A stretch of DNA of 42,357 bases from a virus, in IMG/VR virus record IMGVR_UViG_3300045282_000023, positions 1-42,357 of that record. The stretch is one strand, 5' to 3'. How positions within the stretch are numbered: the first letter of the stretch is position 1; each line of letters begins with the position of its first letter. Positions 14,647 to 20,669 of this stretch are shown piece by piece. The position numbers were made by a program, and so were the translations under genes. The notes beneath the pieces were generated by a model. It was not told the origin of the DNA and did not search any database. It worked only from the letters and a program-made list of their open reading frames with translations.

Positions 14647-15420
14647 TTAGTCCTGTCTGAACTTTCGAACCGAATGTTTTACATCTCTATTAAGATCATC
14701 CTCGATCGCTTGACCTAATACTTGTACTTGATAATACCCATGATCGAGTGTAACTTCGTACTCAGCTTCTAGTCGTTCGTTACGAATATAAACTACGTTC
14801 GAATCCAGCGAACCATGACCAAACTTTAGCTCACCGACAATTCTCTCGAATCCATAAAGAGGCGTGTCTTCCTCATCACAAAGAATATTGTCTCCCTTGT
14901 AATAGGTAAGACAGGTTTGACTGTACATGTCTGCTTCTTTTTCGAAAAATTCGTCATGATGAATGATGTATGGTTCGTCTGGTCCTCGACATTCCTTTTC
15001 GATTTCCCAGTCCCAAATCTCATCCCCGTTGTCGCTAAATATAGTTTTATGAATCTCTACTGGTTCTTCGACTAATGGAATGATTTCAATTTCACCATCT
15101 TCAGTTTCTCGAAAAGCGGGGTGAGACGCCATAGAACGGTGCATATCGGCGGCTCGTTGTTCTAAAAAACTTTCCGCACCTTCTTTGAGTTGAGTCATAA
15201 TGAAAGATGCTTCTTGCATCGCATGATTAAAGACTCGGGTGCGTTCGTCAAATTCGAATTGAAGTTGAAAGTTTGCGTCTTCTGGATCTTCCTCTTCAAT
15301 AATCTCTTCAATTTCTCTATTAGCTTGATAAATGCGTGCGAAATATCCAGCAGCTACGCCTGCTCCGAATGAGACAACCCCAACAATTGAGGGGATGACC
15401 CATTCTCTTTTTAGCTCCAT
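14647..15420 (-). CDS. Membrane-anchored acidic protein of unknown function (about 257 aa)
   Basis: An N-terminal membrane helix (VIPSIVGVVSFGAGVAAGYF, about residues 8-27) is followed by a highly acidic segment (IEEIIEEEDPEDANF), a helical region and an alpha/beta C-terminal half. Type II topology with the bulk in the cytoplasm is plausible because of the Lys/Arg before the helix. There are two ATG codons after AAAGGAGG. It lies between a DUF6353-like membrane protein and the conserved 177-residue protein. Function unknown. Confidence 0.6.
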   Translation of the reverse strand: MELKREWVIPSIVGVVSFGAGVAAGYFARIYQANREIEEIIEEEDPEDANFQLQFEFDERTRVFNHAMQEASFIMTQLKEGAESFLEQRAADMHRSMASHPAFRETEDGEIEIIPLVEEPVEIHKTIFSDNGDEIWDWEIEKECRGPDEPYIIHHDEFFEKEADMYSQTCLTYYKGDNILCDEEDTPLYGFERIVGELKFGHGSLDSNVVYIRNERLEAEYEVTLDHGYYQVQVLGQAIEDDLNRDVKHSVRKFRQD

Positions 15421-15429
15421 CATCCTCCT

Positions 15430-16293
15430 TTAAATCTTATCGTAGATAACCCCATCAACATTGAAGTCCAGTAGAATGCTTCGTTCCCATCCATTGACAA
15501 ACCTGGAATTGAAGGCCTCATAGATTCCGAAATCGACGAAGTTGTCGCCCTCTTTTCCAATTACCCATCCAACCACAGCTCCTGCTTTGGACCTATCAAT
15601 CCCAAGCATGTCATACACTTCATTTAAGAAGAGATGACCTCGAGCTTGGAGGAGTTGGTTACCATAATTCTGCTGACACTGGATGAAAAGTTTATTCAGT
15701 TCTGGATCTTTTCTCCAGTTCGGTGACACTTCATCAAAGAATCGAGCATACGGTGAGTACTTATTCGGATCGGAAACCTTTACGACTTCCTTCTTGCCTT
15801 CGTCATTCTCAACCGTTTGTAATTCGGTGGCATGATAAATATCGAGTTCCTTCTCTTCTCCCAATTCAGAACGCACACGATCACGGTAATTTGTGTACGC
15901 TTCCTGAACAGCAGAATATGCTGCCATGAGAGCGGTGTTACGCTTTGCCAATGTAACGTGTGAACTGGTAAGCGCAGTGATTGATGCCACACCAACGATT
16001 ACTGACGGAGCATACAGCTTTGTAATATCCAAAGCAGCACGTCCATAGACGACGGCCAGATCTTTCTGATACTGATCATGTGGATAGTTTGTATCTTCTT
16101 TCAATGAATGAAGATTATCCACATCTTGCTTGATCTTATCGAGGCTCTCAGATAGCTTGAGAGTTGCTCGACAAGCGAGAGCCGTGCTAGCAACGGTGCC
16201 TACAATACCACCGATGAAGAAAATATGCGGAGACTGCTTCTTAAAAATTAGAACGTTTCGATTAAAGCTTCTTGTTAATGCATTAAGATTCAT
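15430..16293 (-). CDS. DUF6353-like membrane protein, copy 1 (287 aa)
   Basis: Two hydrophobic segments near residues 23-43 (IFFIGGIVGTVASTALACRA) and 100-120 (SVIVGVASITALTSSHVTLA) separate short cytoplasmic or loop regions from a long soluble C-terminal domain. The latter has YRDRVRSELGEEKELD and a YDMLGI block. A second gene at 17808-18560 shares the same order (two helices, YRDKV-x-EQLG, then YYMIGL), so the two are paralogues. I recall such phage proteins as DUF6353; not checked. They could form a membrane-associated complex in infected cells. Confidence 0.65.
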   Translation of the reverse strand: MNLNALTRSFNRNVLIFKKQSPHIFFIGGIVGTVASTALACRATLKLSESLDKIKQDVDNLHSLKEDTNYPHDQYQKDLAVVYGRAALDITKLYAPSVIVGVASITALTSSHVTLAKRNTALMAAYSAVQEAYTNYRDRVRSELGEEKELDIYHATELQTVENDEGKKEVVKVSDPNKYSPYARFFDEVSPNWRKDPELNKLFIQCQQNYGNQLLQARGHLFLNEVYDMLGIDRSKAGAVVGWVIGKEGDNFVDFGIYEAFNSRFVNGWERSILLDFNVDGVIYDKI

Positions 16294-16457
16294 GTGCTAC
16301 TCCTCCTGCTGCGACTCACCGTGAGGATCATTCGAATTTCCCATCCACTCTCTCGTCTTTCACTTAATTCAATACTAACTTCGTCGACGTCGTTATCAAA
16401 TACTGCAGCAGTGGCTGTTTTAACAGCTTCTAATGGTTCGACGCCAGCGATAGTCAT
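16290..16457 (-). CDS. Small hypothetical protein (55 aa)
   Basis: Starts MTIAGVEPLEAVKTATAAVF with GGAGGAAATCTAG upstream, directly abutting the preceding stop codon. Its TGA overlaps the ATG of the DUF6353-like gene. The C terminus is basic and Ser/Arg-rich. The tight coupling on both sides is the main evidence that it is translated. No motif is visible. Confidence 0.55.
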   Translation of the reverse strand: MTIAGVEPLEAVKTATAAVFDNDVDEVSIELSERRESGWEIRMILTVSRSRRSST

Positions 16458-17072
16458 CTAGATTTCCTCCAATGTCGGCAGATCGATCAAATATCCATTA
16501 CGAATTTGACGAATCTCTACATTATTCAAATATGTCCATCCCCACTTGTTGTCGACATGCTGAGTCGGCAAACCAAGAAGTTCATTCAAATCCGCTAGAG
16601 AAGCAACATCATACTTGTCAATGATGTCGATGAGTCGTTCTACGACAAGCTCGGCTTCTTCTCTAGAAGTTAGAATGATGTCATTAGCATCACGCCTAGT
16701 AGGCCTGTAAGCCCTAGGACCTTGCTCCGGAATATTAGGCATCCTAGGATCACGCCGTATGGCTAAAGGATTGTTGTATTGAACAATCGGACGAGGATCA
16801 TACGGTCGAGGCCTACGATAACTTGACTCTCCATACACCAGACGCTCGGCGCCCTTTGTGACCGAATCAACCATCAAATTACGCAAAGCAGGTAGTAGTA
16901 CTTCGGAGGATACGAATCTCATTGCCAGCTTGAAATCCCCACCGAAGAAAATATCCTTGAACTTGTGGCCGATTGACTTAGGCTTCTGGACAACTTCCCC
17001 AGTCACCACTTTCTCAATGACCTTCTCAGCCTTTGGTTCTTTGTCTTTTCTAGCATTACCCTGATAATCCAA
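16458..17072 (-). CDS. Conserved phage protein of unknown function (204 aa)
   Basis: The N terminus is lysine-rich and probably disordered (KEPKAEKVIEKVVTGEVVQK), then comes a helical block (IGHKFKDIFFGGDFKLAMRF), an Arg/Pro/Tyr-rich linker and a conserved C-terminal domain with SREEAELVVERLIDIIDKYD and DNKWGWTYL. I recall this arrangement from many tailed phages of Gram-positive bacteria, where it is uncharacterised. It is immediately downstream of the tail-chaperone-like gene. A structural or assembly role is possible from neighbourhood alone. Confidence 0.65.
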   Translation of the reverse strand: MDYQGNARKDKEPKAEKVIEKVVTGEVVQKPKSIGHKFKDIFFGGDFKLAMRFVSSEVLLPALRNLMVDSVTKGAERLVYGESSYRRPRPYDPRPIVQYNNPLAIRRDPRMPNIPEQGPRAYRPTRRDANDIILTSREEAELVVERLIDIIDKYDVASLADLNELLGLPTQHVDNKWGWTYLNNVEIRQIRNGYLIDLPTLEEI

Positions 17073-17082
17073 AATATACTCC

Positions 17083-17517
17083 TTAAGTTACGCTCGGCGG
17101 AACCGGCGGGAGAGGTACTTCAATCGTCTTGAGTTGCGGTTTATCCTGGTCGACATTCAGATCCTTAGGAATAATGCCCATAATGAAATTAGCTGCAGAA
17201 TCCTCATTCGTAGCCATGTCCATAAACAACGCATCATACGCAGCGCTCTGAGAAAATTCCTCCCGAAGCTTATCGCTCTTTATGAATCGCCTTCCGTCCT
17301 CAGACTTCACACCATATGCCAAGAGAACGATCTTCTTGAATTCTGCGATTAGAGATTTGTTATCCTGTGCCTTGATAATGGCTTTAATCGTCTCTTCCAA
17401 ACCGACTTTGTATTCAACTTCGAGTTCGATAATCTCGGTTTTGGTGAGATTGAAATAGAATGTTTCGGTGATTGTTTCACCATTAAAGTCTTCGTAGGTG
17501 ATATCACGCTTAAGCAT
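17083..17517 (-). CDS. Tail-assembly-chaperone-like protein (144 aa)
   Basis: FYFNLTKTEIIELEVEY, followed by a helical segment (LEETIKAIIKAQDNKSLIAE) and LLAYGVKSEDGRRFIKS, recalls a siphovirus protein usually encoded next to the tail tube and tape-measure genes. Here it lies more than 10 kb from the major tail proteins, after a terminator. No obvious slippery frameshift sequence is visible at its 3' end. I therefore treat the chaperone assignment as an inference from sequence resemblance only. Confidence 0.5.
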   Translation of the reverse strand: MLKRDITYEDFNGETITETFYFNLTKTEIIELEVEYKVGLEETIKAIIKAQDNKSLIAEFKKIVLLAYGVKSEDGRRFIKSDKLREEFSQSAAYDALFMDMATNEDSAANFIMGIIPKDLNVDQDKPQLKTIEVPLPPVPPSVT

Positions 17518-17540
17518 TCTTGATCCTTCTCTTGTTAGAC

Positions 17541-17573
17541 GAAAAAGGAAGTACCGTGTTAGGGTACCTCCTT
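17541..17573 (-). terminator. Intrinsic terminator of the 54-residue membrane-protein cassette
   Basis: Minus-strand arms AAGGAGGTACC (17573-17563) and GGTACTTCCTT (17555-17545) pair over 11 bp with one G-U pair and a CTAACAC loop, followed by UUUUUC. It lies 13 bases past the stop of the cassette gene and 24 bases before the chaperone-like gene. Confidence 0.8.
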
Positions 17574-17586
17574 CTCTTAATCAACG

Positions 17587-17751
17587 TCAAGCAGTATGCC
17601 TTAGTCGATAAGCTGTCAGCGCACAATCGTATGCCTTCTCTGCAAAATGCTTGGCAAGCAAAGCAACCAATCCTCCGATTACTAACTTGCCCGCTTGATG
17701 CACAAGAGGCTCATTCTCGTCCACTTCAACTTCAACGACTTCTTCAGTCAT
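17587..17751 (-). CDS. Small single-helix membrane protein (54 aa) in a promoter-gene-terminator cassette
   Basis: An acidic N terminus (MTEEVVEVEVDENEP) precedes one hydrophobic helix (AGKLVIGGLVALLAKHF) and a short basic tail. The ATG at 17751 follows AAAGGATAGAG; a longer frame would run into the promoter. Promoter-like element 5 and the terminator at 17541-17573 bracket it, as for three other small membrane proteins. Function unknown. Confidence 0.65.
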   Translation of the reverse strand: MTEEVVEVEVDENEPLVHQAGKLVIGGLVALLAKHFAEKAYDCALTAYRLRHTA

Positions 17752-17773
17752 CTCTATCCTTTCGTCGATTTCT

Positions 17774-17800
17774 CTCACTATAAACTATGTTTTACGTGCG
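17774..17800 (-). promoter_or_regulatory. 27-nt promoter-like element 5
   Basis: Minus strand: CGCA at 1-4, CA at 12-13, TATAGT at 19-24, GAG at 25-27. It lies between the DUF6353-like copy 2 and the 54-residue membrane-protein gene. Confidence 0.75.
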
Positions 17801-17807
17801 AATATCG

Positions 17808-18560
17808 TTATAGCGTAGTCGTGTAGTTGTAATCAAACGAAAGGCATGGTCGTCCGTCATCAGTTAGCACTGTAGAGAACTGTAGATCCATCAATTTGTC
17901 TGACTTCCAACCGAGCTGTTCAGAATATGACGTCGCTCCAAGGCCAATCATGTAATAGAAATCGTAGAGCGTGGCGTAGTCTTGTGACAATAACTTCGAA
18001 TTCAGATCGTTCTGAGCCCTTCTTAACGTCTCCATGTCACTAGTGAAATATCGTCCAGTAAAATCTTCACGGCACAGAACGTTCCCAGGACCACTAATCA
18101 AAATATCGCCAGGAGGTGGTGGATCCTTCAATACTCGTTCTTGAGCAACACTATCTCTAATGGATTGATCTTTATGTGCACCGAGCTGTTCCACGACTTT
18201 ATCTCGATAATCAGAATATAGTTGCTGGGATACAGTGAATGCGGTTTGTGCAGCGAGTGTCTTACTGGCTTCCACTCGATTCGCAGCGACGATACAGATG
18301 ATTGTAGAAGTCGCAGAGACCGCCGGAGGAATATAGAGTTTCCAGACAACCTTTGTCCTATCTATTATGCGCTCTTTACGGTCATCGCTGACTCCGTTCT
18401 TCTCTTCCCAATCATCAAGTACCCTAGCTGCTTCGAACGATGCCTTAGCGGTCAAATATGCAGTCACTATCGTTCCCACACCAGCGATAGCAGACAGAAT
18501 TACAGGAGAATTCTCTTTGGCCCCACGCCTGATTAAATTGGTTACATCAGTAAGATTCAT
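17808..18560 (-). CDS. DUF6353-like membrane protein, copy 2 (250 aa)
   Basis: Same plan as the protein at 15430-16293. Two hydrophobic segments (VILSAIAGVGTIVTAYLTA near 20-38; VSATSTIICIVAANRV near 81-96) are followed by YSDYRDKVVEQLGAHK and a soluble C-terminal region with YDFYYMIGLGA. It starts inside the stop codon of the 47-residue Cys-rich gene (ATGA). The N-terminal half is clearly paralogous to copy 1, but the C-terminal halves have diverged, which suggests an old duplication. Confidence 0.65.
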   Translation of the reverse strand: MNLTDVTNLIRRGAKENSPVILSAIAGVGTIVTAYLTAKASFEAARVLDDWEEKNGVSDDRKERIIDRTKVVWKLYIPPAVSATSTIICIVAANRVEASKTLAAQTAFTVSQQLYSDYRDKVVEQLGAHKDQSIRDSVAQERVLKDPPPPGDILISGPGNVLCREDFTGRYFTSDMETLRRAQNDLNSKLLSQDYATLYDFYYMIGLGATSYSEQLGWKSDKLMDLQFSTVLTDDGRPCLSFDYNYTTTL

Positions 18561-18700
18561 CGTTTACGCATCTCCCTGACGAATATCCAGATAAGCCAAA
18601 AACCACATGTGAAGATCGTCATGAAAATGTCGCCACAGAATTTGAAGAATCCATAACGTGGCTGACAATTACATGGCCCGTGACAAGAACAATTACTCAT
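18557..18700 (-). CDS. 47-residue Cys-rich membrane protein
   Basis: AAAGGAGGTGTC precedes ATG. The N terminus reads MSNCSCHGPCNCQPRYG: four Cys and one His within ten residues, a possible metal-binding knot. A hydrophobic helix (about residues 24-41, including FTCGFWLIWIFV) and a basic tail follow. The TGA overlaps the ATG of the DUF6353-like copy 2 gene, so the two proteins are made together. No annotated family is recognised. Confidence 0.6.
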   Translation of the reverse strand: MSNCSCHGPCNCQPRYGFFKFCGDIFMTIFTCGFWLIWIFVREMRKR

Positions 18701-18710
18701 GACACCTCCT

Positions 18711-19124
18711 TTATGCTAGAACTCCAACTCGTTCAAAATTCAAATTCTCAGAAAGTTCTCGTCCATAATTCAAATGTTTTGACATAAATTCTTCTGGAAT
18801 ATTAAACGCTTTAGCCGCATCTCCTTGCGTTGCGAACAATTCACCTGTCTCAATACAACGGGTTACAAAACCAGGATGTCCTTGGTTTCCTTTATGAATT
18901 GTTGTGACCATAGTGTTTGTATTAGAACCAAAAAGAGAACCCATGATTGACTTGTTCAATATCAAGTCTCCATCCGTCCCTGCGTCAAGTCCGGCATGCG
19001 ATTCTCTCAATATAACCCATGTAATTCCTGCGCTTAGCAATCCTGCTCCGGCACAGCAATACCAGGTCTTGTACTTCCTGAAATGAGCCTTCGTCTTCTC
19101 GACAATCGGGAGTTCAATCTCCAT
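18711..19124 (-). CDS. Membrane protein with a C-terminal NUMOD1-like DNA-binding segment (137 aa)
   Basis: One N-terminal membrane helix (TWYCCAGAGLLSAGITWVIL, about 20-39) is joined by a flexible Gly/Asn-rich linker to VTRCIETGELFATQGDAAKA and a short helix-turn-helix-like block (FNIPEEFMSKHLNYGREL). The pattern V-x-C-x-x-T-G-E-x-F plus A-A-x-x-F recalls NUMOD1 modules attached to homing nucleases, but no nuclease domain is present. It could tether DNA to the membrane. SD AGGAGGACTA precedes the ATG. Structured RNA B ends just upstream and may be its leader. Confidence 0.55.
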   Translation of the reverse strand: MEIELPIVEKTKAHFRKYKTWYCCAGAGLLSAGITWVILRESHAGLDAGTDGDLILNKSIMGSLFGSNTNTMVTTIHKGNQGHPGFVTRCIETGELFATQGDAAKAFNIPEEFMSKHLNYGRELSENLNFERVGVLA

Positions 19125-19137
19125 TAGTCCTCCTAAG

Positions 19138-19211
19138 CCAAAAATGAAATGAGAGGATCTCCAAACAGGTTAGCTTGTGCCTAACTCCATCTGAAGTCTA
19201 AACTTCCTCTC
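19138..19211 (-). ncRNA. Structured small RNA B or attenuator (about 74 nt)
   Basis: It starts at the G directly after TATAAT of element 6 (19211). The first seven bases GAGAGGA pair exactly with TCCTCTC (19157-19151), and ATTTCATTTTTGG follows. Inside are a GTTAG/CTAAC hairpin (seven-base loop), a possible short hairpin around TTAG, and CTGTTTGGA, also found twice in RNA C. The 137-residue gene starts about 13 bases beyond, so it may be a leader attenuator rather than a free RNA. Confidence 0.55.
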
Positions 19212-19235
19212 ATTATAAAGCGTGTTTTTCTTGCG
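19209..19235 (-). promoter_or_regulatory. 27-nt promoter-like element 6
   Basis: Minus strand: CGCA at 1-4, CA at 12-13, TATAAT at 19-24, GAG at 25-27. Its GAG is the 5' strand of the RNA B closing stem. Confidence 0.75.
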
Positions 19236-19241
19236 GAATGG

Positions 19242-19273
19242 CAAAAAAGAGAGCCTGCGTTAGCAGACCCTCT
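19242..19273 (-). terminator. Intrinsic terminator of the 56-residue membrane-protein cassette
   Basis: Minus-strand arms AGAGGGTCTGC (19273-19263) and GCAGGCTCTCT (19258-19248) pair over 11 bp with two G-U pairs and a four-base TAAC loop, followed by six Us. Element 6 begins seven bases further on, so units are packed head to tail. Confidence 0.8.
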
Positions 19274-19280
19274 CCTGATG

Positions 19281-19451
19281 CTACCTCGGTTGATTAACTC
19301 TGTAGTCAACCTGCCGAGCGTAGGCACGACGACCTTGCGCCGCACTCATCGAATCAATGAGCTTCGCAGTTGCTGTAACTGCGAGCACACCAATACCAAT
19401 GACTGCAAGCGGGTTTTCGTCCCATGCCTTCTTCAGCTTGTCTTTCCACAT
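19281..19451 (-). CDS. Small single-helix membrane protein (56 aa) in a promoter-gene-terminator cassette
   Basis: The sequence starts MWKDKLKKAWDENPLA, then has one hydrophobic helix (VIGIGVLAVTATAKLI, about 17-32), followed by a basic tail rich in Arg and Gln. AAAGGAGCAAAACA precedes the ATG. Promoter-like element 7 lies 21 bases upstream; the terminator at 19242-19273 follows. The amphipathic N terminus and single helix resemble those of the 84-residue cassette protein, though sequence identity is low. Confidence 0.7.
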   Translation of the reverse strand: MWKDKLKKAWDENPLAVIGIGVLAVTATAKLIDSMSAAQGRRAYARQVDYRVNQPR

Positions 19452-19472
19452 TGTTTTGCTCCTTTGTAGTCT

Positions 19473-19499
19473 CTCATTATAATATGTGAAATTTATGCG
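19473..19499 (-). promoter_or_regulatory. 27-nt promoter-like element 7
   Basis: Minus strand: CGCA at 1-4, CA at 12-13, TATAAT at 19-24, GAG at 25-27. The first seven bases overlap the last codons and stop of the secreted wall-enzyme gene, showing how tightly the units are packed. Confidence 0.75.
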
Positions 19500-19972
19500 C
19501 AGTAGTTCGGCGGCTGCCAGTTGCAGAGAGCCATCGAACGTGCTTTTGCGTCCTGAACCCACTCAGGAGCATCCTTGGCGTGCAAATATCCGCCATACTT
19601 ACCCCAGGTAGAATCCAAAATCTGCCATTTACCTGAGGCCGATGAATCCGGGTTTTGTGCAGTGATGATCCCACGAGACTCTCGATTCATTATCCAACAC
19701 GGAGGAAGGTCTCCTCCACATTGTCCTGAAGAATATACCGGAGCAATCGTGGTGGTTGTTGTCGTACTTGTGCTTGTAGTAGTGCTGGTGGATGTGGTAC
19801 TTGTACTAGTGGTCGTAGTTGTAGTTGTCGTTGGTATAGTTGTAGTTGTCGTTGAGGAGTTCGATGCAGCTAATTCAACTGCATAGGACGGAGGTACCTC
19901 CTTACTGCTTCCTCCGAATCCCAATGCTCCTAACAAAGACAAAGCTATAACTATTCTACCGACAGCTTGCAT
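19493..19972 (-). CDS. Secreted transglycosylase/Rpf-like wall enzyme with a Thr/Ser linker (159 aa)
   Basis: Residues 1-31 form a signal peptide-like segment (MQAVGRIVIALSLLGALGFG). A 40-residue Thr/Ser tract follows, then a C-terminal domain with CWIMNRESRG and NPDSSASGKWQILDSTWGKY. The Glu in NRESRG and the S-A-S-G-x-W/Y-Q block match the transglycosylase-like fold of actinobacterial Rpf proteins. Cys residues near both domain ends (CGGDLPPC; C in ALCNWQPPNYC) may form disulfides. It should act outside the membrane on peptidoglycan, unlike the endolysin, which lacks a signal. SD AGGAG precedes the ATG. Structured RNA C lies just upstream. Confidence 0.8.
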   Translation of the reverse strand: MQAVGRIVIALSLLGALGFGGSSKEVPPSYAVELAASNSSTTTTTIPTTTTTTTTSTSTTSTSTTTSTSTTTTTTIAPVYSSGQCGGDLPPCWIMNRESRGIITAQNPDSSASGKWQILDSTWGKYGGYLHAKDAPEWVQDAKARSMALCNWQPPNYCA

Positions 19973-20002
19973 CTAAACTCCTAGGTAGGCCAATGTAGCA
20001 AA

Positions 20003-20098
20003 ATTAAAAAATATGAGAGATCTAGTGTACTTCCAAACAGAAATTTTTGCACTGTAGTGTGCTTCCAAACAGAAGCTTTTGCACTACTTAGATCTCTC
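20003..20098 (-). ncRNA. Structured small RNA C with tandem covarying hairpins (about 95 nt)
   Basis: It starts at the G directly after TATAAT of element 8. The closing stem GAGAGATCTA/TAGATCTCTC (20098-20089 with 20024-20015) is a perfect 10 bp. Inside are two copies of one hairpin. Each has an outer stem ending in CACT, a CAAAA internal loop, a five-bp inner stem and a TGTTTG loop. The inner stems differ compensatorily: GCTTC/GAAGC in one, ATTTC/GAAGT in the other. ATATTTTTT follows the closing stem, as in an intrinsic terminator. The wall-enzyme gene starts 30 bases beyond, so a free RNA or attenuator are both possible. Confidence 0.65.
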
Positions 20099-20308
20099 AT
20101 TATAGAACGTGAAAAATTTGCGAATTGTTTTCAGAAACTTCCCCCCGGGAATTTTTTCAGATTTGAACTCAGAAATCGATTCTAAGGCCCCTAGAAGCCG
20201 TTCTAAGCCTCTCAGACCCCGTTCTGGCACTATAGTCCATCTAGCGGCCTCTACAGTACAGGGCAAAAAATATAGTACGTGTTTAGAAAGCGAAAACACA
20301 GGAACCAT
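20084..20308 (-). CDS. Hypothetical basic protein (74 aa), uncertain
   Basis: Starts MVPVFSLSKHVLYFLPC after a well-placed AAAGGAG, with a hydrophobic N-terminal 15 residues and a basic C terminus. The last eight codons overlap promoter-like element 8. The SD and start codon lie in the loop of a 16-bp inverted repeat, so translation could be structure-controlled. The codon pattern is not distinctive, and a noncoding transcript is a fair alternative. Confidence 0.4.
   Translation of the reverse strand: MVPVFSLSKHVLYFLPCTVEAARWTIVPERGLRGLERLLGALESISEFKSEKIPGGKFLKTIRKFFTFYNERSK
20096..20122 (-). promoter_or_regulatory. 27-nt promoter-like element 8
   Basis: Minus strand: CGCA at 1-4, CA at 12-13, TATAAT at 19-24, GAG at 25-27. 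RNA C begins at its GAG. Confidence 0.75.
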
Positions 20309-20351
20309 GTAAGACTCCTTTCGAATCTCACACAATTCCTGTGCTTTCGCT
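20289..20351 (-). repeat. 16-bp inverted repeat enclosing a ribosome site and start codon
   Basis: Arms 20289-20304 and 20336-20351 pair along all 16 positions on the minus strand with a single G-U pair (arm core GCACAGGAA with TTCCTGTG). The 31-base loop holds AAAGGAG and the ATG at 20308. This geometry exposes the ribosome site in a loop or could act as a protein-binding hairpin. Confidence 0.6.
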
Positions 20352-20364
20352 ACTACATCTGGTT

Positions 20365-20649
20365 TTACGTCGAACTTCTCAGAATGAAGTTCAATCCTTT
20401 CGATACCATCACATGTGCTCTTTCGTAGCTCACAATGATCAGGATTCCGGCCAAATTTCCGATTACAATGGCGATCGTATCCGGACTGACTCCACCTCTC
20501 GTCTCTTCTGACTTAAGCTGGATCAATCTTTCAAGTTTCTCCATCGATTCGGCATACTTCACCGAATCCAACTCATTCTCTTGCATCTCCAAGAGAACAC
20601 GTTGAATGGCGTCATCAAGTATTGACCTTCGTTTCCAAAGCTTCAACAC
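20365..20649 (-). CDS. Conserved phage membrane protein (94 aa)
   Basis: A GTG start at 20649 is chosen because AAAGGA lies six bases upstream. The protein has an acidic helical N-terminal half (DDAIQRVLLEMQENELDS, then YAESMEKLERLIQLKSEE) and a membrane segment (SPDTIAIVIGNLAGILIIVSY). The C terminus HVMVSKGLNFILRS is conserved in similar phage proteins I remember, which have no known function. Promoter-like element 9 lies 20 bases upstream. Confidence 0.7.
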   Translation of the reverse strand: MLKLWKRRSILDDAIQRVLLEMQENELDSVKYAESMEKLERLIQLKSEETRGGVSPDTIAIVIGNLAGILIIVSYERAHVMVSKGLNFILRSST

Positions 20650-20669
20650 GTTCCATCCTTTCTGTAGTT

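Noticed and set aside
20015-20098. Possible CRISPR-like repeat pair
   Set aside because: Only two imperfect copies, separated by a three-base spacer, enclosed in a perfect stem with a U-tract. This is an RNA fold, not an array. No cas genes are present.
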